Positions 1 to 5,578 are shown, counted from the stretch's first letter. The stretch is DNA of 6,093 nucleotides from Terrisporobacter sp. (GCA_029851945.1 JARKUZ010000053.1:1-6093), one strand, 5' to 3'. Notes: generated by a model from the letters alone, not told the origin. Translations and numbers: made by a program.

Positions 1-4
1 AATA

Positions 5-34
5 TTGATTATATGTAATTAAATAGGTTATAAT
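5..34 (+). promoter_or_regulatory. Candidate sigma-A promoter upstream of capsule leader
   Basis: A TTGATT -35 candidate at 5-10 (4 of 6 consensus bases) is followed after 18 bases by a perfect TATAAT at 29-34. Transcription would start near 41, just before the long hairpin at 47-116. In DNA this AT-rich such matches arise by chance, so the call rests on the good spacing and the exact -10. It could drive the capsule genes or a short leader RNA. Confidence 0.4.
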
Positions 35-46
35 TGAATCCACAAT

Positions 47-123
47 AACGACATCCTTTCATGGTTATTTTTGTTTTGTAGGAGATTCAATTTTAACATG
101 AAATTAGGGGGTCGTTGTTTTTT
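47..123 (+). terminator. Long hairpin plus T-run: terminator or attenuator
   Basis: AACGAC (47-52) pairs with GTCGTT (111-116), CC (55-56) with GG (107-108), TTTCAT (57-62) with ATGAAA (98-103), and GTTA (64-67) with TAAC (94-97). This gives a nearly continuous stem of about 18 pairs with small bulges. The stem is followed after one G by seven Ts (118-124), the form of a rho-independent terminator. No upstream gene end is visible in the window, and the candidate promoter at 5-34 fires straight into it. It is therefore either the terminator of a gene further left or an attenuator controlling the capsule genes. The T-run is also half of a 20-base palindrome (117-136: G, T7, ATAT, A7, C), which could stop transcription from the other side. 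Confidence 0.55.
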
Positions 124-174
124 TATATAAAAAAACTAGCGAAACCTTGATATATAAAGATTTAAAAAGAAGAG

Positions 175-196
175 TAGTGTAAAAAACTTTACACTA
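175..196 (+). other. Short perfect hairpin before the glycosyltransferase start
   Basis: TAGTGTAAA (175-183) and TTTACACTA (188-196) form a perfect 9-pair stem with an AAAC loop. It ends 11 bases before the ribosome binding site of the next gene. It could be an operator-like inverted repeat or an mRNA leader stem. It is not followed by a T-run, so it is not a terminator. Confidence 0.4.
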
Positions 197-221
197 ACAT
201 AAATTGTAAGGGGGAAAAAGA

Positions 222-1175
222 GTGGCTAAATTTGCAAAGATTTTTGATTTAATAAATAGTTTAAGGGTGTTTGGATTAAAGATATCATTAATAAAACTTA
301 ATACAAAAATTAAAAGTAGGCTCTTTAAAAACTTTAATAATAATTATTATTTGAAAGAAATGTATATATATATATTAGAAATTATTAAACCAGTACTAAA
401 TAAATATAATAATATTTTGAAAACTGATGAATTAAATATAAAAAGTAGTTATGAAAAGATACCAATATGGGTATTTTGGTGGCAAGGTGAAGAAGAAATG
501 CCATTCATAGTAAAAAAATGTTATGAAAATTTGCAAAATAATATTCCTAAAGAAAAATGTAAAGTTAATTTAATAACTAAAGAAAATTATAAAAACTACG
601 TTAAACTTCCTAGTTATATAATAGAAAAAGTTAAGCTAGGAAAGATTTCATTGACACATTTTTCAGATATAATGAGATTTAATTTATTATATAATTATGG
701 AGGTCTTTGGATTGATTCAACAATATATTTAACCACTCCACTAAAAGAAGAAATATTCGAAAGAGATTTATTTACACATAGAAGAGTAGATTTGAAATCA
801 ACTAATATATCTAAAGCTAATTGGGCTGCTTACATTATAGGTGGGAAAAAAAATCATATATTATTTAAATACATAAATGAAGCACTTTTATTTTATTGGA
901 AAATATATGATAATCAGATAGATTATTTTTTAATAGACTATATAATTGCAACAGCATATAAGGAATTACCTTATATTCAAGAAGAAATAAATAAAATACC
1001 TTATAATAATCCGGAAATATTTACTTTAAGTAAATATATGAATAAAAAATATGATGAGAAGTTTTTTGAACAGATAAAAAATACAACTAATATATATAAA
1101 TTAACATACAAGCAAACATATTTTGAAAAAACTAAGGATGGAGAAAAAACATTCTATGGAGAGATTTTTAGTTAG
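222..1175 (+). CDS. Capsular polysaccharide glycosyltransferase (Caps_synth type)
   Basis: Predicted cytoplasmic or membrane-associated glycosyltransferase of 317 residues that would add a sugar from a nucleotide donor to a capsule or exopolysaccharide repeat unit. Residues 82-89 read IWVFWWQG, the family's opening strand. Residues 148-167 carry the SDIMRF helix followed by YGGLWIDST, with Asp165 in the position of the metal and nucleotide-sugar binding DxD-like motif of capsular synthesis (PF05704) and GT32-like enzymes. The first 75 residues are a basic, helical extension. The start is GTG at 222: AAGGGGG at 208-214 lies 7 bases upstream and no better ATG fits. Base composition is even more AT-rich than in galU, as is common in capsule clusters that move between strains. 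The family is clear; donor, acceptor and linkage cannot be read from the sequence. Confidence 0.85.
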   Translation: MAKFAKIFDLINSLRVFGLKISLIKLNTKIKSRLFKNFNNNYYLKEMYIYILEIIKPVLNKYNNILKTDELNIKSSYEKIPIWVFWWQGEEEMPFIVKKCYENLQNNIPKEKCKVNLITKENYKNYVKLPSYIIEKVKLGKISLTHFSDIMRFNLLYNYGGLWIDSTIYLTTPLKEEIFERDLFTHRRVDLKSTNISKANWAAYIIGGKKNHILFKYINEALLFYWKIYDNQIDYFLIDYIIATAYKELPYIQEEINKIPYNNPEIFTLSKYMNKKYDEKFFEQIKNTTNIYKLTYKQTYFEKTKDGEKTFYGEIFS

Positions 1176-1320
1176 AAGATAAAGCTTATAAATAATAATA
1201 GGATAAGTTAAAAAAAGAAAAGTTAATTTTAAGAAATAAATTCTTGGTTTATAGAGATATATTATAAAAAAATATATATTTTAGATTAAAAGATATCAGA
1301 TATTAATGTGCTTTAAATTT

Positions 1321-1347
1321 ATCTATTATGTATAGTATATAATAGAT
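1321..1347 (+). other. AT-rich hairpin in the 238-base glycosyltransferase-flippase gap
   Basis: ATCTATTAT (1321-1329) and ATAATAGAT (1339-1347) form a 9-pair stem with a 9-base loop. There is no T-run right after it, so it is not a convincing terminator. The rest of the gap (1176-1413) holds no recognisable gene, and no promoter with acceptable spacing was found. In DNA this AT-rich such a stem may be chance. Confidence 0.25.
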
Positions 1348-1413
1348 TATTAAAAAAGTATTTTGCGTAGAAAAAGTTACATAATAGAGATTTATTTGGA
1401 AGGAATTGGGGTT

Positions 1414-2832
1414 ATGTCATCAAGTATAAAGAAAAATTTTTTATATAGTATATTCTATCAAGTACTTAATTTGATTTTACCATTGATTACAGCACCATAT
1501 ATTTCAAGAATAATGGGAGCTGAGAGAGTAGGTATTTATTCATATTCATATTCAATAGTATCATATTTTGGATTGTTTATTTTATTGGGATTAAGTAATT
1601 ATGGGAATAGAACTATTTCGAGCGTAAAAGATGATCCTGAAAATCTATCTAGAACCTTTTGGAGTATTTATGTACTTCAGATCATTATGGCTATAATTAT
1701 AATAATTATATATATTGGTTATGTAGTATTATTATCATCAGATAAAATGATGGCATGGATTCAGTTGATTTATTTAATTTCAGTAGCTTTTGATATTAAC
1801 TGGTTTTTCTTTGGTATGGAGCTGTTTAAAATTACAGTTACACGCAATACTATTATCAAGGTATTAAATGTATTATGTATAATTATTTTTGTAAAAAGTT
1901 CTGAGGATATTTATTTATATGCATTAATTATAGTTACTGGTACGTTAATTAGCCAGTTAATGTTATGGCCTTTTTTAAGACGATATGTTTATTTTACTAG
2001 AACAAGTGTGAAGGAAGTTAAGACTCATATTGTTCCTAATATAACTTTATTTATTCCAGTTATTGCGATAAGTTTATATACGATAATGGATAAAATTATG
2101 CTTGGATCAATGAGTAATATGGAAGAGGTTGGATATTATGAAAGCTCAAGTAAATTAGCTATGATACCAACTATGGCTGTTACAGCTTTAGGAAACGTAA
2201 TGTTACCTAGAATGTCTAATTTAATAGCTAAAGGTAAGCATAATGAAGCTATGAAATACATTCAAAAGTCATTAATAATTTCGGTAATATTATCTAGCTC
2301 TATGGCTTTTGGGTTAAGTGCTGTTTCTAAAGAGTTTGTTCCACTTTTTTATGGTAAAGGATTTGATAAATGTAAAATAATTATTTCAGTTTTAGTATTA
2401 TCATGTATTTTTGTTTCATGGGCAAATGTAATTAGAACTCAGTATTTAATTCCCAATAAAAAAGATAAAATATATATTATATCTGTATTTTTAGGAGCAA
2501 TTGTCAATATAACTATTAATATTATATTGATTCCGTATTTACAGTCAGTTGGAGCAGCTATTGCAACATTATTTACACAATTATCAGTATTTATTTATCA
2601 AGCATATATGATCAGGAAAGAAATTAAAATAGGTAGTTATTTTAAACAAAGTTTACCATTAGTGATTAGTGGATTTGTTATGTATATAATTGTTGTAAAT
2701 ATTCCTATAATAAGTAATAGTTTAATTACTCTAATAGTTAAAATTTTAGTTGGGGGTATTATATATACTATATTAGTTATTTTTTATTATTCATTAGTGT
2801 TAAAGAGATTATTTAATGATTCATCAGAATGA
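1414..2832 (+). CDS. Wzx-type polysaccharide flippase
   Basis: Integral membrane protein of 472 residues in the MOP (MATE-like) superfamily, polysaccharide biosynthesis branch (Polysacc_synt, PF01943). Such proteins flip undecaprenyl-linked repeat units from the inner to the outer face of the membrane before polymerisation. The N-terminus, with an LNLILPLITAPYISR stretch followed by a Gly-Ala-Glu turn, is typical of the family. About a dozen to fourteen long runs of Ile/Leu/Val/Phe alternate with short basic loops along the whole length. I chose ATG at 1414 because AAGGA at 1400-1404 lies 9 bases upstream and the family usually starts with a short SSSIKKNF-like leader. An in-frame TTG at 1363 would add 17 residues but has no ribosome binding site. 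Together with the glycosyltransferase before it, it indicates a Wzy-dependent capsule or exopolysaccharide pathway. The symbol wzx would be reasonable, but substrate specificity is unknown. Confidence 0.9.
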   Translation: MSSSIKKNFLYSIFYQVLNLILPLITAPYISRIMGAERVGIYSYSYSIVSYFGLFILLGLSNYGNRTISSVKDDPENLSRTFWSIYVLQIIMAIIIIIIYIGYVVLLSSDKMMAWIQLIYLISVAFDINWFFFGMELFKITVTRNTIIKVLNVLCIIIFVKSSEDIYLYALIIVTGTLISQLMLWPFLRRYVYFTRTSVKEVKTHIVPNITLFIPVIAISLYTIMDKIMLGSMSNMEEVGYYESSSKLAMIPTMAVTALGNVMLPRMSNLIAKGKHNEAMKYIQKSLIISVILSSSMAFGLSAVSKEFVPLFYGKGFDKCKIIISVLVLSCIFVSWANVIRTQYLIPNKKDKIYIISVFLGAIVNITINIILIPYLQSVGAAIATLFTQLSVFIYQAYMIRKEIKIGSYFKQSLPLVISGFVMYIIVVNIPIISNSLITLIVKILVGGIIYTILVIFYYSLVLKRLFNDSSE

Positions 2833-2968
2833 TTTAGTTTTGAATAATTTACTAGGATGAAAATTTTCTAACTAATTATTATAATTTCGAAAATGAAATT
2901 TATAATGAATTAATATTAAAAGAAATATTATAAATAAAATAAATAGTTAAACAAAGGGAAAACTAGGT

Positions 2969-3841
2969 ATGGAAAAGAAAATAAGAAAAGCAATAATACC
3001 AGCAGCAGGTCTTGGTACTAGATTCTTACCTGCAACAAAAGCGCAACCAAAGGAGATGCTTCCAATAGTTGATAAGCCAACATTACAATACATAATAGAA
3101 GAGTGTGTTGCTTCAGGAATAGAAGAGATACTTATAATAACAGGAAGAAATAAAAAGTCTATAGAAGATCATTTTGATAAATCAGTAGAATTAGAAATGG
3201 AACTTGAAAAAGCAGGCAAAAAAGAAATGCTTGAAATGGTAAGAGACATTTCAGATATGGTTAATATTCATTTCATAAGACAAAAAGAGCCAAGAGGATT
3301 AGGACATGCTATTCTTTGTGCAAAGACTTTCGTAGGTAATGAACCTTTTGCAGTTCTTCTTGGAGATGATGTTGTTTATAATGATGGAAAGCCATGTTTA
3401 AAACAACTTATTGACTGTTATGATGAGTATAAGACTTCTGTTTTAGGAGTTCAAACAGTAGCACCGCAATATGTTAATAAGTATGGAATAGTTGGTGGAA
3501 TTCATATTGAGGATAGAGTTTATAAGGTTAAAGAGTTAGTAGAAAAGCCATCAATAGAAGAATCACCTTCTAATGTTGCGATATTAGGTAGATATATTAT
3601 AACTCCTAAAATATTTGAAATATTAGAAAATACAGCTCCTGGAAAGGGAAATGAAATTCAACTTACAGATGCACTTCTTAAGCTTATAGAAGAAGAAGCA
3701 ATGTATGCTTATGATTTTGAAGGAAGAAGATATGATGTAGGTGATAAGCTAGGATTCCTTCAAGCAACAATTGAATATGCACTTAGACAAGAAGGTTTAA
3801 GAGATGGATTTGTTGAGTATTTAAAGACTATGATAATTTAG
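2969..3841 (+). CDS. galU: UTP-glucose-1-phosphate uridylyltransferase
   Basis: Cytoplasmic enzyme of 290 residues, the normal length for bacterial GalU, making UDP-glucose and pyrophosphate from UTP and glucose-1-phosphate. It belongs to the nucleotidyl transferase family (PF00483). The nucleotide-binding signature GLGTRFLPATKAQPKEM is at residues 14-30. The other landmarks are QKEPRGLGHA (105-114), the metal-binding LGDD (131-134), VEKP (191-194), GRY (207-209), EIQLTDA (229-235) and YDVGDKLG (255-262). All expected active-site regions are intact. ATG at 2969 has AAAGGGA at 2953-2959, 9 bases upstream. The 136-base gap after the flippase has no clear terminator, so read-through from the capsule genes is possible. 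UDP-glucose feeds capsule, glycolipid and teichoic acid synthesis, which explains its place at the end of a polysaccharide cluster. Its codon use looks less extreme than that of its left neighbours, as expected of a core gene. No obvious terminator follows it. Confidence 0.97.
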   Translation: MEKKIRKAIIPAAGLGTRFLPATKAQPKEMLPIVDKPTLQYIIEECVASGIEEILIITGRNKKSIEDHFDKSVELEMELEKAGKKEMLEMVRDISDMVNIHFIRQKEPRGLGHAILCAKTFVGNEPFAVLLGDDVVYNDGKPCLKQLIDCYDEYKTSVLGVQTVAPQYVNKYGIVGGIHIEDRVYKVKELVEKPSIEESPSNVAILGRYIITPKIFEILENTAPGKGNEIQLTDALLKLIEEEAMYAYDFEGRRYDVGDKLGFLQATIEYALRQEGLRDGFVEYLKTMII

Positions 3842-3885
3842 TATTTAAAACTTAAATAATTCATAAGAATTTTTATTATAAGAAA

Positions 3886-3914
3886 TTAAAAAATAATAAA
3901 ATAGCTTATATAAT
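3886..3914 (+). promoter_or_regulatory. Promoter of the DRT2-type non-coding RNA
   Basis: TTAAAA at 3886-3891 (4 of 6 -35 bases) and a perfect TATAAT at 3909-3914 are separated by exactly 17 bases. The predicted start is near 3921, about 11 bases before the first RNA hairpin (3932-3951). This fits a constitutive promoter for the RNA and probably the RT gene behind it. The location is consistent, but the call is by eye in AT-rich DNA. Confidence 0.5.
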
Positions 3915-3931
3915 TTTTATAAAATATTTTG

Positions 3932-3951
3932 CCTTATATATAGATATAAGG
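3932..3951 (+). other. 5' hairpin of the non-coding RNA
   Basis: CCTTATAT (3932-3939) pairs perfectly with ATATAAGG (3944-3951) around an ATAG loop. It lies just after the predicted RNA start and would cap the 5' end. Part of it (TATAGATAT, 3939-3947) is also perfectly complementary to ATATCTATA at 4060-4068 inside the template, so an alternative long-range fold is possible. Confidence 0.6.
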
Positions 3952-3962
3952 GGTATGGAGTT

Positions 3963-3968
3963 TAAGTT
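3963..3968 (+). repeat. Template-boundary direct repeat, copy 1 (TAAGTT)
   Basis: This 6-base word recurs at 4101-4106, exactly 138 bases (46 codons) away. If the RT reaches this copy at the 5' end of the template, the new cDNA end (AACTTA) can re-pair with the other copy and start another round. Among the spacings tested that keep the minus-strand frame open and give an acceptable promoter spacer (132, 138, 144), 138 has the longest match. Confidence 0.65.
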
Positions 3969-3970
3969 GC

Positions 3971-3976
3971 TGTCAA
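3971..3976 (-). promoter_or_regulatory. -35 half of the split neo promoter (TTGACA)
   Basis: The + strand TGTCAA is the complement of a perfect TTGACA on the minus strand. In the chromosome nothing like a -10 follows: 17 bases further the minus strand reads CCCCTT. In joined units the next bases are GC, then AACTTA, then the start of the next copy, placing TATACT (4092-4087) 16 bases downstream. It is the only full consensus -35 I noticed in this region. Confidence 0.65.
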
Positions 3977-3987
3977 GAGCTATTATA

Positions 3988-4004
3988 AAGCTGCTAAACA
4001 GCTT
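3988..4004 (+). other. Template hairpin AAGCTG/CAGCTT
   Basis: AAGCTG (3988-3993) and CAGCTT (3999-4004) form a perfect 6-pair stem with a CTAAA loop inside the proposed template. It could order the template in the RNA or simply reflect the coding content of the minus strand. Confidence 0.45.
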
Positions 4005-4026
4005 GGCTATTGTAGTCATAATAAAT

Positions 4027-4031
4027 CCTCC
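4027..4031 (-). promoter_or_regulatory. Ribosome binding site for neo (GGAGG, minus strand)
   Basis: The + strand CCTCC is GGAGG on the minus strand, with 7 bases between it and an ATG at 4019-4017 in the stop-free frame. This is ideal spacing for a Firmicute start. It is the main sequence reason for putting the hidden gene on the minus (cDNA) strand rather than the + strand. Confidence 0.75.
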
Positions 4032-4043
4032 AATTCTATCAGC

Positions 4044-4086
4044 TATGCTGCTAAGTATCATATCTATAAGTATGTTAAGCAGTATA
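4044..4086 (+). other. Template hairpin TATGCTGCT/AGCAGTATA
   Basis: TATGCTGCT (4044-4052) pairs with AGCAGTATA (4078-4086) in nine pairs including one G-U, with a 25-base loop. It lies in the 3' half of the template. Its right arm overlaps one of the three minus-strand TATACT words. Confidence 0.4.
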
Positions 4087-4092
4087 AGTATA
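4087..4092 (-). promoter_or_regulatory. -10 half of the split neo promoter (TATACT)
   Basis: The minus strand reads TATACT here (5 of 6 consensus bases), within a run that holds the word three times (4097-4092, 4092-4087, 4086-4081). This copy lies 16 bases after TTGACA when units are joined through TAAGTT. Transcription would then start near 4080, leaving about 60 bases of leader before ATG 4019. Confidence 0.6.
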
Positions 4093-4100
4093 GTATAATG

Positions 4101-4106
4101 TAAGTT
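4101..4106 (+). repeat. Template-boundary direct repeat, copy 2 (TAAGTT)
   Basis: Second copy of the word at 3963-3968, at the 3' side of the proposed template where reverse transcription of each unit would begin. Both copies lie in the same minus-strand register and read AAC TTA (Asn-Leu), so jumping from one to the other leaves the reading frame unchanged. Confidence 0.65.
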
Positions 4107-4116
4107 ATATATGTAG

Positions 4117-4155
4117 TCGGTGTGCTTTAAAATTCTGCCGAGAAAGAGAATTTTA
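4117..4155 (+). other. Hairpin with possible pseudoknot after the template
   Basis: TAAAATTCT (4128-4136) pairs with AGAATTTTA (4147-4155) in nine perfect pairs around a 10-base loop, GCCGAGAAAG. The loop's CCGA (4138-4141) is complementary to TCGG (4117-4120) just upstream, which would form an H-type pseudoknot. It begins 11 bases after the second TAAGTT repeat, a good place for an RT anchoring structure that fixes where copying starts. Confidence 0.5.
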
Positions 4156-4195
4156 TATAAGATTTAATTATTTTATATATAGTAAGAGAATAGGT

Positions 4196-4236
4196 CTAAG
4201 CAAAATTTATATACAGCTACAAGTATTTTTGTTTAG
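4196..4236 (+). other. 3' hairpin of the non-coding RNA
   Basis: CTAAGCAAAA (4196-4205) pairs with TTTTGTTTAG (4227-4236) through ten pairs including one G-U, with a 21-base loop containing ACAGCTACAAG. It ends five bases before the RT gene's AGGAG. It probably forms the last stem of the RNA and may influence RT translation. It has no T-run, so RNA and RT mRNA could be one transcript. Confidence 0.55.
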
Positions 4237-4252
4237 GTTTTAGGAGAAAGAA

Positions 4253-5578
4253 ATGAGAAAAAATAAATATTACAATAAAAAATACGCTCATTTTGATATA
4301 AGAAAGAACTATAAAGATTATAAAAGCTATATAGCAAATCCTCAAAGAATAAAATCTCATGGATTTTATCCTTTTTTAAAATACGATATAAAATTTATTA
4401 AATATGGTTCAAAAGATATCAATAGAGATAAAAAAGAGAAAAAAGATAAAGTAAGACACATAATGTATTCATCTCATATAGATAGATACATATATAAGTT
4501 TTATTCTGATAAACTAAATGATGAGTATAATAAGAAGGCTATAGATTATAAAATAGATGATGTAGCAATAGCTTATAGAAATAATAAACAAGGAAAAAGT
4601 AGTATTGATTTTTCAAAAGAGGTTATAGATTTTATATCTAATGAAGAAAAGTGCTATATAATTGTTGGAGACTTTGAAAAATTTTTTGATAATATAAATC
4701 ATCAGTACTTAAAAGAAAGGTTAATGGATTTACTAAATTGTGATAGATTACCATGTGATCAATTTGCTATATATAAGAATATAACAAAACATAGCTATGT
4801 GCCTGTAAAAGCTATAGAAAAACATTTAGGAAAATCTAGACAAAAATTAAACAAAAAGTATATATATGATAAATTATTTAATACTCAGGAATTTAAAGAA
4901 ATAAAAAGAAGATATTTAAAGAAGAATGAAAAAGATTTTGGAATACCACAAGGAGCTTCCATAAGTTCGGTATATGCTAATATATACATGATGGAGTTTG
5001 ATAGAATTATAAATAATTATGTAAATAATCTTAATGGACTATATAGAAGATATTGTGATGACTTTATAGTTGTTATTCCAGATCCTATAGATGATTGTAA
5101 TATTCATAGAGAGTTTATATTAGGTGAGATAAGTAATATACCTAATCTTGATATAAGTGAAGACAAAACATATGAATATATTTATGAAAATAAAAGGTTA
5201 TCTTGGGAAAAAGAAGAGAATAAATCACTTGATTATTTAGGATTTGAATTTGATGGAGAGAATGTTAAGTTAAGAGAAAAAAGCGTTACTAAGTTTTATT
5301 ATAAGTTATATAAAAAGATTAATAGAGCAAATAAAAGAACACTTGAAACAAATAGAAATTCTTTAAGAAGAAGTTTGTATAAAAAGCATTCTCATTTAGG
5401 AAGAAAGCCTAATAAGAAGCATATTGGTAATTTTATAACTTATGTTGATAAAGCACAGGTATTATTTGATACAAGTCCTAATGTTACTAATACTATTAAT
5501 AAGCAGGTTAAAAAACATTGGAAGATTATAAATAAAGGAATTATAAAGTATGTAGAGAAAAATGATAAAGGCTTATAA
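4253..5578 (+). CDS. Defence reverse transcriptase, DRT2-like
   Basis: Single-domain RNA-directed DNA polymerase of 441 residues. Motif A is at 139-150 (GDFEKFFDNINH, catalytic Asp140), motif B at 230-246 (starting GIPQGAS), motif C at 267-270 (YCDD, Asp269 and Asp270), and the motif D region (LGFEFDGENVKL) at 329-340. The N-terminus (HFD at 13-15, HGFYPF at 36-41, SSHIDRYIYKFYS at 73-85, IAYRN at 106-110) resembles what I recall of the DRT2/UG2 family; YCDD is also the site in the studied Klebsiella DRT2. The C-terminus (about 345-441) is basic and helical, thumb-like. There is no maturase or HNH domain as in group II introns, and no nitrilase or partner gene as in other DRTs. ATG 4253 has AGGAG at 4242-4246, 6 bases upstream. 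The enzyme would copy the RNA encoded just before it into repeated cDNA. RT identity is certain; the DRT2 subtype is likely from the upstream RNA and neo frame. Confidence 0.9.
   Translation: MRKNKYYNKKYAHFDIRKNYKDYKSYIANPQRIKSHGFYPFLKYDIKFIKYGSKDINRDKKEKKDKVRHIMYSSHIDRYIYKFYSDKLNDEYNKKAIDYKIDDVAIAYRNNKQGKSSIDFSKEVIDFISNEEKCYIIVGDFEKFFDNINHQYLKERLMDLLNCDRLPCDQFAIYKNITKHSYVPVKAIEKHLGKSRQKLNKKYIYDKLFNTQEFKEIKRRYLKKNEKDFGIPQGASISSVYANIYMMEFDRIINNYVNNLNGLYRRYCDDFIVVIPDPIDDCNIHREFILGEISNIPNLDISEDKTYEYIYENKRLSWEKEENKSLDYLGFEFDGENVKLREKSVTKFYYKLYKKINRANKRTLETNRNSLRRSLYKKHSHLGRKPNKKHIGNFITYVDKAQVLFDTSPNVTNTINKQVKKHWKIINKGIIKYVEKNDKGL

Larger units (their letters stand above)
3963..4100 (-). other. 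neo: Hidden neo repeat unit: 46-codon frame without stop
   Basis: The minus-strand frame whose codons begin on + coordinates divisible by 3 has no stop between 3909 and 4163, about 85 codons, where AT-rich DNA should show one about every ten. The proposed unit 4100 to 3963 is 138 bases, so head-to-tail copies form an endless reading frame of 46-residue repeats. Translation would start at ATG 4019-4017 and read MTTIAKLFSSFIIALDSNL to the unit end, then 27 more residues from the next copy before returning to the same Met. The repeat has no Cys, Pro, Trp, Gln or Glu, and is about 40% Ile plus Leu with scattered Asp, Lys and Arg, suggesting amphipathic helices. In studied DRT2 systems this kind of protein, Neo, causes growth arrest. 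It is not a gene in the chromosome as it stands: it lacks a complete promoter until units are joined. Confidence 0.7.
3921..4240 (+). ncRNA. Structured template RNA of a DRT2-type defence system
   Basis: The gap between galU and the RT gene is 411 bases, has no ordinary + strand gene, and is rich in stems: 3932-3951, 3988-4004, 4044-4086, 4128-4155 and 4196-4236. In DRT2 systems an RNA of roughly 280-300 bases directly upstream is bound by the RT, and an internal segment is reverse-transcribed repeatedly. The same plan is visible here: a 5' hairpin, a central segment bounded by TAAGTT direct repeats, then 3' hairpins that end just before the RT ribosome binding site (AGGAG, 4242-4246). Ends are estimated from the promoter and the last hairpin, so each may be off by some tens of bases. 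No similarity search was possible; the identification rests on position, structure and the hidden minus-strand gene. Confidence 0.75.

Noticed and set aside
1363..1413. TTG start giving a 17-residue longer flippase
   Set aside because: No ribosome binding site precedes TTG 1363, while ATG 1414 has AAGGA at a good distance and matches the usual N-terminus of the family.
3971..4079. Near repeat TGTCAAG/TGTTAAG, 102 bases apart, as the jump site
   Set aside because: It keeps the frame, but the joined unit would exclude all three TATACT words and so have no promoter; the match is also imperfect.
4065..4091. TATAAGTAT repeated at 4065-4073 and 4083-4091
   Set aside because: Short low-complexity repeat within the template; the 18-base spacing fits simple sequence duplication and suggests no separate element.
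3955..4098. + strand open reading frame of 47 codons in the non-coding RNA
   Set aside because: AAGGGG lies only one base from its ATG, which is too close. It contains Pro-Pro and ends in TAA at 4096-4098, which would stop any 138-base repeat. Its openness is probably a by-product of the minus-strand coding.
4094..4099. TATAAT on the + strand as a promoter for the RT
   Set aside because: No -35 sequence with acceptable spacing lies upstream, and the word falls where the minus-strand TATACT series runs, so the match is likely incidental.
4011..4118. 7-base direct repeat TGTAGTC (4011-4017 and 4112-4118) as the template boundary
   Set aside because: The spacing is 101, not a multiple of 3, and the unit would leave out the -35 sequence at 3971-3976.
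4253..5578. Reverse transcriptase as a group II intron maturase, retron or diversity-generating element
   Set aside because: There is no maturase X or endonuclease domain, no intron-domain-like RNA after it, no retron-type msr/msd inverted pair that I could see, and no variable repeat or target gene in the window.
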